From: Marinobacter pelagius
GTDB lineage: Bacteria; Pseudomonadota; Gammaproteobacteria; Pseudomonadales; Oleiphilaceae
NCBI RefSeq assembly: GCF_003315345.1
Contig: NZ_QNRO01000007.1
Coordinates: forward strand, 62,001-126,000
Direction of reading: 5' to 3'
DNA: 64,000 bases
The position numbers and the translations under genes are program-made. Shown piece after piece: positions 56,842 through 64,000 of this stretch (the stretch's first letter is position 1; each line of letters opens with the position of its first letter). The notes beneath the pieces are model-generated. The model saw only the letters and a program-made list of their open reading frames with translations, did not search any database and was not told the DNA's origin.

Positions 56842-57687
56842 TTAATCCAACTGTTCCCTAGTAATGTCCGTTACTTTCGAATCAGTTTTTCCAAGTCGGA
56901 GAGCGGAGGCAAACTCCAGAGGTGTCTGATACCCCAAGGATGAATGCGGCCGCTGCTCATTGTAGTCCAAGCGCCAGTTACTGATTTTTTCCCGGGCGTG
57001 AGCAAGATCCCGGAACCAGTGTTCATTCAGGCACTCATCCCGGAATTTTCCGTTAAAGCTCTCGACGTAACCATTTTGCATCGGCTTCCCGGGCTGAATT
57101 AGCTTCAATTCAACGCCATGTTGGTAGGCCCATTGGTCGAGTGCTCTGCCAGTGAATTCCGGCCCTTGGTCAGTCCTAACGGCTTTCGGGTAGCCTCGGA
57201 AGGCCGCGATGCCATCCAGGGTGCGGACTACCTGTTCACCCGATATTCCCATAGCAACGGGAATATCGAGGCACTCCTTGGTGAAATCATCCACGATCGT
57301 CAGGCATTTGATCCTGCGGCCGTTGGCTAAGGAATCCATCACGAAGTCCATGGACCACGTATGATTCGGCGTATCGGGCAGCACCAAGGGCTGCCGTTCG
57401 ACCATCACGCCTTTACGGCGCTTGCGTTTGCGGACAGCCAGGCCTGCCTCCCGGTAAAGCCGATAAACCTTCTTGTGATTCACCTCGGCACCCTCACGAC
57501 GCAATAGCTGGTGCACGCGCCGGTACCCGAACCGGCGACGTTCGAATGCAATGGTTTTGATGCGCTCTGTCAGTTCACGCTCCTCTGGAGACCGCTGAGA
57601 CTGATAACGCATCGTTGCGCGGGATAACCCGACGAGTGAACAGGCTTTGCGCTCGGATATCGTCGTCTCCGACAGCATGGTGCGCAC
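56842..57687 (-). CDS. IS3-family transposase OrfB (DDE integrase core)
   Basis: 281 residues as a separate frame from GTG 57687; normally made as an OrfAB fusion by -1 frameshifting. The frame is open upstream across the end of orfA, where a GAAAG stretch could be the slip site. An HTH_21-like segment ([28 protein letters not shown]) precedes the rve core. Catalytic residues sit in [17 protein letters not shown] and [14 protein letters not shown]. Confidence 0.88.
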   Translation of the reverse strand: MRTMLSETTISERKACSLVGLSRATMRYQSQRSPEERELTERIKTIAFERRRFGYRRVHQLLRREGAEVNHKKVYRLYREAGLAVRKRKRRKGVMVERQPLVLPDTPNHTWSMDFVMDSLANGRRIKCLTIVDDFTKECLDIPVAMGISGEQVVRTLDGIAAFRGYPKAVRTDQGPEFTGRALDQWAYQHGVELKLIQPGKPMQNGYVESFNGKFRDECLNEHWFRDLAHAREKISNWRLDYNEQRPHSSLGYQTPLEFASALRLGKTDSKVTDITREQLD

Positions 57688-57710
57688 AGCCTCGCGCTTG
57701 TTCCCGACGG

Positions 57711-57974
57711 TCAGTACTTTCGGTTGAGAGCGGCCTTCAGAGCTTCGGTGTCCAGCATGGACTCGGCCAGCAATTTCTTGAGCCGAGCGTTCTCTTCCTC
57801 AAGGGCCTTCAAGCGACGGGCTTCAGAGACTTCTAGGCCGCCATATTTCTTGCGCCAGGTGTAGAACGTCGCGTCCGAGATGTTGTACTTCCGGCACAGC
57901 TCTTTGACCGGTAAGCCAGCCTCGGCTTCCTTCAGAATGGGAATGATCTGTTCTTCGGTGAATCGCTTCTTCAT
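57711..57974 (-). CDS. IS3-family transposase OrfA
   Basis: 87 residues from ATG 57974, eight bases after a GAGAGG site; ATG 57980 is two codons earlier. It contains a helix-turn-helix ([34 protein letters not shown]) followed by a leucine-zipper helix ([19 protein letters not shown]). It binds the IS ends and provides the N terminus of the OrfAB transposase. Confidence 0.87.
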   Translation of the reverse strand: MKKRFTEEQIIPILKEAEAGLPVKELCRKYNISDATFYTWRKKYGGLEVSEARRLKALEEENARLKKLLAESMLDTEALKAALNRKY

Positions 57975-58076
57975 GTTCATCTTCCTCTCTGGTGATGAAC
58001 ATTACTAAGATCACGCTGGATTAGAAAGTTGGGAGCAGGTCATCCAAGCCAATCACAGCCATTTCATCCAGTATGA

Positions 58077-58277
58077 TTGGCGGGGAAAATTGGCAAGCCC
58101 CCGATACAGCCTCGGGATAAACGGAAGAGCTGGATTCTGCCTGTCGTGATACTGAGCAACGCTAAAAAGAGCTTTGTGGCTCAAACCAAATTAGACGAAA
58201 TGAAAGGCGTGGAGAGCTTGATAACGCGCCTAGAGGCCAGCGAAGAAAGCGTGGCCAACGACAAAATCAGTAAGTGA
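58077..58277 (+). CDS. Short frame after the IS, possible gene remnant
   Basis: 66 codons from a TTG, ending in a charged helix (LDEMKGVESLITRLEASEESV). No good ribosome binding site. It could be the disrupted end of a gene interrupted by the IS or spurious. The remaining bases to 58517 contain the leader of the next gene, and I see no other gene there. Confidence 0.25.
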   Translation: MAGKIGKPPIQPRDKRKSWILPVVILSNAKKSFVAQTKLDEMKGVESLITRLEASEESVANDKISK

Positions 58278-58517
58278 CACGGTAGAAAATTCGATTCTCT
58301 TTTTGAGCCCAGCTCAAATCGTTTAAAAGTCTTCCCGGTGGGAAAGTCGTAGAAAATTCATGTACATTGGATCAGTGGCGATCCGTACCGTGCAGGCATT
58401 TGTGGAAATGCCGTTGCTCTTTAGACGCCAGCTATCCACTTTACAGAGCTTTGATGATGGCACTTTTGGGCGGGCACAGTTCTAAATCTTATCAATTTTG
58501 TCAGTGAGGAACGGAGC

Positions 58518-58859
58518 ATGGCTCATGTTGACCTAACTTCTGCTATAGAGCAGATGGAAATGTTGGAAGAAAAATTGGGAATCACCTTTGGTGGAATGTC
58601 TGCCTTCCTAGACCACGACGAAGACGACGACTGGGAGCCAACACTTACAGTCACCGGTGAGATAATTTCAACAAATGGAGATCCTCTGGAAGAAGACATC
58701 GAAATAAAAATTGCTGCTTACGATTCACAAGGGCGTGTGGTCGCAAAGGCCAGCGAATACATCGATGAGGAATCATTTGCCGGATTCGACGTATTTGATG
58801 TCTCACTAGAAACACCGGTGGCAGATATTGTGAAAATACGGATTTTCCCTGTGAAATAA
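58518..58859 (+). CDS. Small acidic beta-rich protein, partner of the GHKL gene
   Basis: 113 residues from ATG 58518, with GAGG and GGAG upstream. Residues 1-25 form an amphipathic helix (TSAIEQMEMLEEKLGI), 33-39 are acidic (DHDEDDD), and 43-113 look like a single beta-sandwich (LTVTGEIISTNGDPLEEDIEIKIAAYDSQGRVVAK), with a pattern recalling FxLYD-type domains. I do not recognise the family. Its stop touches the next gene (no gap to a TTG, 15 bases to the ATG), so the two are almost certainly co-translated and probably act together. Confidence 0.7.
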   Translation: MAHVDLTSAIEQMEMLEEKLGITFGGMSAFLDHDEDDDWEPTLTVTGEIISTNGDPLEEDIEIKIAAYDSQGRVVAKASEYIDEESFAGFDVFDVSLETPVADIVKIRIFPVK

Positions 58860-58874
58860 TTGAGCGAGCACTTA

Positions 58875-60917
58875 ATGAGTTTTTCCGAAATTCGGACCTC
58901 CCTTTTGGACGAAGCTTTGAAATCACCGCAATTGTTGTCTGATCTTGCGGGATTGGAGCTGTATATATCTGAGACATACAACGCTCGGTCTTTCGTTGAG
59001 CTGTTGCAGAACGCGGACGATGCGGAATCGAAAAGATTTTTCGTGTCAATGAGCGACGGCATTCTCTTGGTTGCTAATGACGGAAAGGAATTTTCTGAGG
59101 GGGATTTTTATAGCCTCTGTAGGAGCGCTTCGTCCAACAAGCGTAGAGGGGAGAATATTGGTTACAGAGGTATCGGATTTAAATCGGTGGTTTCGTTATC
59201 TCAAACTGCGCACCTAATCAGTGGAGAATATGAAGTAACTTTTTCACGAGAACTGTCTAGGCAGGCAGTTCCTGATGCAGACAATGTACCAATTATTAGA
59301 ATTCCTCATCCGATTGACAGGGCAATTAAGGGAGAAACGGAAAGGCAAGTATCGGGTCTAAGGGCAGAGGGGTTTACTACCTTTTTTATATTTGATGATG
59401 TGAACAATGACGCAGTACATACCGAACTTTCCAACTTCGATTCCTCTTTTTTAATATTTTTGTCGTCCATTTCGGAGGTTATACTCAAAGGAACGAGCGT
59501 TAGAGAAATTAAAGTTGATCGTACCGGTACCAAGGGAAATAGGCTGGTATCTCTAATAGAGAATGAAAAAACAATCAGCTACAGCATTATGAGTCACCGC
59601 AGTATTGTAGTCGCGGCCCCAATGTTAGGCAGTCAGGGGGCTGCAAGTAGTGATCAGAGCGTAGTACACTCATTTTTGCCGACAGCAGATGACTCCGGCA
59701 TTAAAGCTCGGGTTCAAGGGAATGTTAGTACTGATCCCTCAAGAACTAGAGTTGTTCTCGATGAGTTTACTTACGAGGTTATCCGAGATCTTTCAAACTT
59801 TATCACGAACTATTTGAACACTGTCTCTGACTCGATGATACCCAGTGACGCCCGGAAAGCTAGCGCAGACTTTCTTCGAGCCATAGAGCCCACAATTGAT
59901 CCTAGAACCTCGGCCTTTACTAAAAAAGATTTCCGAAGTGAATTGTACAAGCAACTTAAGACCGATTCGAATGCGATCTGCGAGACCATTCGGCGCAAGC
60001 CAAGTTGGTTGAACTTGGATGACTTCCATAAATTACTGGAAATCAGTGATTTTAGCTCGTTCCCCAGCTTTTTTGTTGGCTCAACCAATGGAAACGCTTT
60101 GCTATCGCACCTTAACGTCAAAGAGCTTTCTTTAGAAGAAGTGTTGAGCCTCATAGGCAGCGTAAATCTGTCTAACCTGGGCCTTTCCGAGATATGCGGA
60201 CGGATAATAAAGTCGGCAACGTTCTCAAAAGACATTAGTGAAAGTGCTATAAAGTCTTCTCGATTTTGGGTAAGTAATAGTCGGCGAGTGTCGATCAATG
60301 AAATTGTATCAGAATCGCTCCAAATAGATGATGATTATATAAGGCTCGTACTGGAGAAAGTAGGGTCTCCGGTACAAACAAAGGTGTTTTTTGAGCGTTT
60401 TCTTGGTGAAAATATAGGTGACATGGCTCAGGCGACGACTAGCGGAAGTCCTCCGCTAAGATCGTCAGTTCCAACTAAACCGAGCGCCATTGAGTCCGAG
60501 AGGCCAGCCAAGGCTAACATCAGTTCCCTATTTGTGGAAAAGTGGAGGTCTGCGGAAGAGACGGTCGCAGAAATTTTTCGCCTCAAAGGATATAAAGTTG
60601 AGGATGTTTCTAAACAAAATGTTGGATATGACTATTACTGCGTAAATGGTGATGGTGATGTGATTTATCTGGAGGTGAAAAAGATAGGTAGGGAAAATGA
60701 GGCGTTCACGCTTACAACCAATGAGGAGGTTGTGGCGCGGGAAAAAGGAAAAGAGTATACAATTGCTTTGTTGAGAGAATCTGGTAATAAAGTTGAGCTT
60801 TCTTTAATTAGCGAGCCACTTAAGAAGATAAAGCTAACCAGGCAGTGCAGACAATGGGTCTGGCTATGCGAAGATTATCCTTATGATCCTGAGCTTTTTG
60901 AGTTCAAATCGGTCTGA
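58875..60917 (+). CDS. Sacsin/MutL-like GHKL ATPase fused to a DUF3883 / PD-(D/E)XK-like domain
   Basis: About 680 residues from ATG 58875; TTG 58860, directly after the previous stop, is an alternative. The N-terminal 180 residues are a GHKL (Hsp90/sacsin-type) ATPase: N-box ELLQNADDA (42-50), NDG (68-70) and lid GYRGIGFKS (96-104). A long middle region is helical without a recognised domain. Residues about 555-680 form a DUF3883-type domain with GYDYYC (584) and a LEVKK motif (600-603), the D...ExK spacing of restriction-like nucleases. Such fusions recur in defence islands. Low GC and mobile DNA on both sides support an anti-phage or anti-plasmid role; this is an inference. No membrane segment. 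Confidence 0.78.
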   Translation: MSFSEIRTSLLDEALKSPQLLSDLAGLELYISETYNARSFVELLQNADDAESKRFFVSMSDGILLVANDGKEFSEGDFYSLCRSASSNKRRGENIGYRGIGFKSVVSLSQTAHLISGEYEVTFSRELSRQAVPDADNVPIIRIPHPIDRAIKGETERQVSGLRAEGFTTFFIFDDVNNDAVHTELSNFDSSFLIFLSSISEVILKGTSVREIKVDRTGTKGNRLVSLIENEKTISYSIMSHRSIVVAAPMLGSQGAASSDQSVVHSFLPTADDSGIKARVQGNVSTDPSRTRVVLDEFTYEVIRDLSNFITNYLNTVSDSMIPSDARKASADFLRAIEPTIDPRTSAFTKKDFRSELYKQLKTDSNAICETIRRKPSWLNLDDFHKLLEISDFSSFPSFFVGSTNGNALLSHLNVKELSLEEVLSLIGSVNLSNLGLSEICGRIIKSATFSKDISESAIKSSRFWVSNSRRVSINEIVSESLQIDDDYIRLVLEKVGSPVQTKVFFERFLGENIGDMAQATTSGSPPLRSSVPTKPSAIESERPAKANISSLFVEKWRSAEETVAEIFRLKGYKVEDVSKQNVGYDYYCVNGDGDVIYLEVKKIGRENEAFTLTTNEEVVAREKGKEYTIALLRESGNKVELSLISEPLKKIKLTRQCRQWVWLCEDYPYDPELFEFKSV

Positions 60918-61309
60918 AATCTTGATTAGGGTTACATAGCGCCCAAGTTCATCCTGATCGAAATTACGACTTAATGAACGGGTTCTAAGATCGCTTCGGG
61001 TGAGTTTGCCTGGTCTGTGTAGATCAACGACAAATATCGCAAAACTTCGTCTATTTTCATTACCTGAGCTTACAAGCCTATAAAAGTTATGAAATAGTGA
61101 GTTTCATAAGGTGCGCGATAAGCAATCAGATGGTCCGTCCGAATTGGACATTTTGCGTTTATGCGCCATTAGCTGATGGAAGCTCGTACTCTAATATTCT
61201 GAAATAGAACGATAATAAAAGATAGGTGACACTGTTTGGCGCGGATAAGCGCTTGGAGGACAGATGTCATTTGTCGTTGAATTAGCTGTTACATTTAAGG
61301 AGTTCCTGC
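60918..61309. other. Spacer of 392 bases with weak inverted repeats, no gene
   Basis: No convincing frame. AAGTTCAT and ATGAACGG-type arms face each other near 60950-60980. At 61204-61282 an imperfect fold (outer AACGA/TCGTT, inner TGACA/TGTCA with one bulged base, CTGT/ACAG and GCGC/GCGC) ends in GTTGAAT. It loosely resembles an attC site but is too asymmetric for a firm call. Confidence 0.4.
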
Positions 61310-61984
61310 TTGCGGATCATTCTTCCCGTATTCGGTGCAATACTGTTTTTTTCCAGCGTTGCATTGGGCTATTGCCTTCTTGACGACGGAGCATTGTCGG
61401 GATCTGAGTTTGTTAGCCTGATTGTGGCTTTCGCGGTTATTGGCTTGATTATTTCCTTTGCCTCTGAGGTTCAGGAATTCTCAGTCGCAGGAAACATCGT
61501 CAAGCTTAAAGAAGTTAAACGTGATGCAGAAAGGTCAATATCGGAATTGAAGTCTGCCCGAACTGAAACATTTCGCTTTCTTTTGAGCTTAGCGAAAAGG
61601 CACCCAGGCGGCTTCGCTGGTATTGGACCTGTGGACGAAAGAATTCCTGACTTTTGGGCCTTGTACAAACAGATCAAAAAATTTGGATGCCAAGGCGAAC
61701 TGACGGATGCTCTTCTGGACGTTTCCGAGACCTTAGCCAAAGGCCAAATCAGCACTATTGGGAATTTGAGTGGCCGGATTGGAACTAAATACCGTCGAGT
61801 AGACCGTTTGCCGTTACCCTCCGAGCTATTAATGGAGGCGCTAGATGATGAATCAATCGCTGAGGCGGAGAAGCGGGGCTTGCATCGTGGCGACACCCGT
61901 AAAATCAAAGAGTCGGTTGTCCAAGCTATAGAAGAATACACAAAGCTCTACGAGCTTTATCAAAACTACGAGTCCAAGATGTAA
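61310..61984 (+). CDS. Membrane-anchored coiled-coil protein of unknown function
   Basis: 224 residues from TTG 61310, with AAGGAG eight bases upstream. Two N-terminal membrane segments (about 3-22 and 34-51) are followed by a helical, partly coiled-coil region (KLKEVKRDAERSISELKSAR) and a soluble helical C terminus (KIKESVVQAIEEYTKLYELYQNY). No known domain. The TAA stop is the first triplet of an attC-like element, as in integron gene cassettes. Confidence 0.65.
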   Translation: MRIILPVFGAILFFSSVALGYCLLDDGALSGSEFVSLIVAFAVIGLIISFASEVQEFSVAGNIVKLKEVKRDAERSISELKSARTETFRFLLSLAKRHPGGFAGIGPVDERIPDFWALYKQIKKFGCQGELTDALLDVSETLAKGQISTIGNLSGRIGTKYRRVDRLPLPSELLMEALDDESIAEAEKRGLHRGDTRKIKESVVQAIEEYTKLYELYQNYESKM

Positions 61985-62056
61985 CAATACGCGTCACTCG
62001 GATTCCCTTTACACCGCTTCGCGCTGTAAAGGCCACCGGTGCGCTCCGCGTTAGCT
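61981..62056 (+). repeat. attC-like recombination site at the end of the 224-residue gene
   Basis: About 76 bases beginning GTAACAATACGCG and ending CGCGTTAGCT, the layout of integron attC sites: an AAC/GTT boundary, imperfectly paired arms (CGCGTCAC...CGG against CCGGTGCGC), a perfect central stem CCTTTACA/TGTAAAGG (62006-62013/62025-62032), and a CGC-TTC-GCG tip. The stop codon TAA of the gene lies inside its left end, a common cassette feature. The next gene begins 22 bases after it. No integrase gene is in the window, and the GTTAGCT box departs from the consensus GTTRRRY at one base. Confidence 0.6.
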
Positions 62057-62077
62057 TAAAAGCAGGAATCAAGAAAT

Positions 62078-62848
62078 ATGACCCAAGTCGGCATATGCAA
62101 GCTCTGCTTAAAGGAGAGGGAGCTTCAGAATTCTCACGCCATCCCGAACGCCTACTTTCGCAGAATTTTTAGAGAAAGCAGTGGCAACGCAATCAGAATC
62201 GTAGGCGATGAATTCACAGAAATTGATTATACAAATGACAGCGGAAAGGAACTTCAGCTTTGCAGGAGTTGTGAGTCGCTACTAAATAAAGAGTACGAGA
62301 ACTATACACTTAATATTCTTTCTGGAAAATCTCATGCTGTGACCAGGCTAGGCTCAGGAGTCAGTTACGGACGGGTTAATGGCGAAAGGCTAATACTATT
62401 TTTTATATCAATAGTGTGGAGAGCCGCCAATTCAAGTCAGAGTATTTACGAAAAAGTGCATCTTACGGACTCGATATCTGAGGACTTTCGCCGCTCTATA
62501 CTATATAGAAAAGCACCCAGTTCTAGGCTTGTAGGTGTTCGCTGTCAGAGATTGATAGACAAAACTCCAGGCGGATTTTTTCGAAGTAATCTGGCAAATT
62601 TTATAGCAGCTCCCTTTCCACGTCTTGGAAAGCACTACGCTAGCTATATTTTGGTTTTTGCTGGCTTAATAGCTGAGGTGAGGATCGGAGGATTTCGCAT
62701 TAAGCAGAGGTCTAATCGAGGCATGTTATCCAAAAAGGGTATGGTGCTTTTCGTTCCGGATATAGATGTACTGTCTGTGCCAGAAATAAACGAAGTTCTA
62801 GTTCGTGGCTTCGGCAAACATTTTAACGGTAGATCAAGAGTCAGCTGA
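62078..62848 (+). CDS. Zinc-finger (CxxC...H...CxxC) protein of unknown function
   Basis: 256 residues. The N terminus has Cys7, Cys10 (ICKLC), His20 (NSHAIP) and Cys62, Cys65 (LCRSCE), a four-Cys plus His pattern like the zinc ribbons of HNH-type proteins, but the catalytic HNH pair is not clear. The C-terminal 150 residues are mixed alpha/beta without a recognised domain. The start lies 22 bases after the attC-like element, typical of a cassette gene. It could be a nucleic-acid-binding or nuclease-like accessory protein. Confidence 0.65.
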   Translation: MTQVGICKLCLKERELQNSHAIPNAYFRRIFRESSGNAIRIVGDEFTEIDYTNDSGKELQLCRSCESLLNKEYENYTLNILSGKSHAVTRLGSGVSYGRVNGERLILFFISIVWRAANSSQSIYEKVHLTDSISEDFRRSILYRKAPSSRLVGVRCQRLIDKTPGGFFRSNLANFIAAPFPRLGKHYASYILVFAGLIAEVRIGGFRIKQRSNRGMLSKKGMVLFVPDIDVLSVPEINEVLVRGFGKHFNGRSRVS

Positions 62849-62943
62849 CAATGCAAGTGACTGTTGTGCCAGCGCCATTTTATGCATCACCTTTGATAGA
62901 CCCGAATGTCCGCTTTGCGACCGTACCGAACCATCGGCCCGAG

Positions 62944-62965
62944 CCGATCTGCTTAAACAGATCGG
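62944..62965. repeat. Perfect 8-bp hairpin in the repeat-bearing spacer
   Basis: CCGATCTG and CAGATCGG with a six-base CTTAAA loop, about 95 bases after the zinc-finger gene stop. Outer GGCCC/GGGCC arms can extend it. It may act as a terminator, though no T-run follows. Confidence 0.5.
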
Positions 62966-62992
62966 GCGCTGGGCCGGCTCTAAAGTGGCGGC

Positions 62993-63086
62993 GCTGGCCC
63001 GGTATCGCTGCGAACGGATTCGGGCTCTGACGGATCAAGCTGCCGACAAGTTCCAGATAGGTAGTTTTATGGAGCCGATACCGAGA
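62993..63086. repeat. Intergenic repeat, copy A (second half of the unit)
   Basis: A stretch starting GCTGGCCCGGTATCGCTGCG and containing GGTAGTTTTATGGAGCCGA matches copy B 164 bases further on with scattered differences. The first half of the unit is not recognisable upstream of this copy. Confidence 0.65.
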
Positions 63087-63250
63087 GGTTCTGGGGTAAG
63101 GAGTTCTGTGGAGCCGTTCGGCAACGCCTTCACAATTGTGTTGCCGCAAAACCGACGCTGGCCTGGTGCCGCTGCGAACGGATCCCGTCTCTGGAGGATC
63201 AAACCGCTGAACGCTTCGAGGCAGGTAGTTTTATGGAGCCGACGCCAGGA
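63087..63250. repeat. Intergenic repeat, copy B (full unit of about 164 bases)
   Basis: Runs from GGTTCTGGGGTAAGG to GGAGCCGACGCC. Its first half holds CGGCAAC...TTGCCG arms around the palindrome CACAATTGTG; its second half matches copy A. Frames read through it in several directions look spurious, and the unit seems to be non-coding. Confidence 0.65.
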
Positions 63251-63269
63251 AGCTAACTGAGTCATAGTG

Positions 63270-63695
63270 ATGAACCCAGTAAACCTCGACCGAATACATG
63301 ACCTCATGCAAAACGGGCTCTATTCCGGGTGTGTTGCGATCATCAAAAACGAGGAGGTAGGGGAAGCTACCCTAAATCACCTGAGCGAGAAGGCACGGCA
63401 ATGGTATCGCTCAGTACGCGTATTTAACTTGGACAAGGAAAGCCCTGAGCAACTGCTCTTGTGTGACTCTGAGCTTGTTGTTGTGCATGGTTTTGAACAA
63501 TGCTCTTCCCAAAGGCCTGAAACCTACGCGGCGCGGTCGGCACTGGAGAACAGAAGGTACAAGGGGTTATTTGCGATCCTATGCCTGAACAGGGAGGCGT
63601 TCCGGCACCACTTTTGTAATCCCGCCCATCCCTTTTACCATTTCTGTGGCGAAATTGAGGAGGGACAAATAAGTGATCTCATTGACGGCGGGTAG
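63270..63695 (+). CDS. Hypothetical protein of 141 residues
   Basis: ATG 63270 (GTG 63267 also in frame) opens a soluble mixed alpha/beta protein with no membrane segment (CVAIIKNEEVGEATLNHLSE; LLLCDSELVVVHGFEQC; YKGLFAILCLNREAFRHHFC). No family recognised. The ribosome binding site is weak. It is flanked on both sides by copies of the same intergenic repeat, so it may move or have been inserted as a unit. Confidence 0.55.
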   Translation: MNPVNLDRIHDLMQNGLYSGCVAIIKNEEVGEATLNHLSEKARQWYRSVRVFNLDKESPEQLLLCDSELVVVHGFEQCSSQRPETYAARSALENRRYKGLFAILCLNREAFRHHFCNPAHPFYHFCGEIEEGQISDLIDGG

Positions 63696-63902
63696 GCGTA
63701 ACCGGGGCGGCTTGATCGCACCCTCGATAGAGCCTATCCATGCCTCTGGTGTAATCCGGATCGCAGTACTCCCTCATGCGAACCGTGTTTTTGTGAGTGG
63801 CCCGGCGAGCGAAGAAGCCTTCAGCATCGTCTGGCTGTAGCAGTAAGCGCTATTCTGCGTTGGCTCATAAGCATCGCTCCGGAAAACACTAGATTGAACG
63901 AA
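63696..63902. other. Spacer between the 141-residue gene and repeat copy C, nothing recognised
   Basis: 207 bases without a credible gene. A minus-strand frame (63774-63995) overlaps the repeat and looks spurious. Confidence 0.4.
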
Positions 63903-64000
63903 CGGTTCTGGGTTGGGTAGTTGGGTGAAACCGTTCGGCAACGTCTTCACAATTGTGTTGCCGCCGAGCGGACGCTGGTTTGGTACCGCTGCCAACGGAT
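63903..64000. repeat. Intergenic repeat, copy C (cut by the window edge)
   Basis: Begins GGTTCTGGGTTGGG, contains CCGTTCGGCAACG, CACAATTGTG and TTGCCG, and continues with GCTGG as in copy B. It aligns with 63087-63183 over about 97 bases with roughly one difference in five by eye. Confidence 0.65.

Larger units (their letters stand above)
56825..58042 (-). mobile_element. IS3-family insertion sequence, complete
   Basis: 1218 bases bounded by imperfect inverted repeats that both begin TGACCTGC: the left end reads inwards from 56825 and the right end from 58042. The shared arm continues with CCC, a CTTT core and AATCCA over about 27 bases. It carries orfA and orfB on the minus strand in the usual IS3 order with all DDE residues present, so it is probably active or recently active. 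The three bases flanking each side (TAT and TCC) do not match, so no target duplication is visible; later rearrangement or deletion next to the element is likely. Confidence 0.85.

Noticed and set aside
61204-61282. Second attC-like fold before the 224-residue gene
   Set aside because: It ends in a good GTTGAAT box with a bulged base in the stem, but the two unpaired spacers differ too much (14 against 4 bases) for a firm call.
62805-63260. 151-codon plus-strand frame over the repeat region
   Set aside because: It overlaps the end of the zinc-finger gene and runs through two repeat copies, so its sequence only reflects the repeats.
63035-63307. Minus-strand frames with similar sequence (…NTIVKALPNG…) at 62880-63149, 63035-63307 and 63774-63995
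   Set aside because: Their similarity comes from the intergenic repeats; starts, ribosome binding sites and ends are inconsistent.
1-64000. CRISPR arrays, tRNA or rRNA genes
   Set aside because: I saw no regularly spaced short repeats, no tRNA cloverleaf pattern and no rRNA sequence when reading both strands.

Overview
The window looks like a chromosomal segment of a marine gammaproteobacterium of the Marinobacter type. This rests on GC-rich coding sequence up to about 56.2 kb, proteobacterial gene families (arginine deiminase genes, EF-P-like protein, ArfB, MtgA, PutA, large NAD-glutamate dehydrogenase, DUF2339 and LemA membrane proteins) and gene layout. The genus is an inference from protein resemblance; no rRNA or tRNA gene is in the window.

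Layout. 0-9 kb: an edge-truncated small gene, a DUF2252 protein, a UMF1-type transporter, a convergent pair (cytidine-deaminase-fold enzyme and Asp/Glu-racemase-fold protein), a lipoprotein hydrolase, a small anchored protein and a MASE1-GGDEF diguanylate cyclase. 8.8-13.5 kb: an arginine deiminase operon (YfcC-type carrier, arcA, arcB, arcC) that converts arginine to ornithine and carbamoyl phosphate and yields ATP. 13.5-23.5 kb: ArfB, a two-component system with an acidic/His-rich sensor loop beside a small exported protein and cytochrome b561, a histone-deacetylase-family enzyme, a decayed ligD remnant, an Acg-type nitroreductase and a Bcr/CflA exporter. 23.5-40.3 kb: envelope and housekeeping genes (DUF2339, MscS, LemA fused to GIDE-like domains, M48 peptidase, DUF1326/DUF2182 pair, EfpL, RsuA, MtgA, an LVIVD/PA exported protein). 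40.5-46.3 kb: an FAD monooxygenase and a divergent AcoR-type sigma-54 activator, with a well-formed -24/-12 promoter and twin palindromic operators between them. 46.3-54.3 kb: a proline/glutamate catabolic block (Lrp-type regulator, short NAD-glutamate dehydrogenase, bifunctional PutA). 54.3-56.2 kb: a lytic transglycosylase and a symporter that has lost its N terminus.

From about 56.2 kb to the end the DNA becomes AT-rich and accessory. It holds a complete IS3-family element, a small gene cut by that element, a two-gene candidate defence module (a small beta-rich protein plus a sacsin/MutL-like GHKL ATPase fused to a DUF3883/PD-(D/E)XK-like domain), and a run of single genes of unknown function. 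One of these ends in a structure resembling an integron attC site. Diverged intergenic repeats follow to the window edge. The truncated symporter marks the junction between core and accessory DNA. The GHKL module and the cassette-like tail are the most likely places for an undescribed system.
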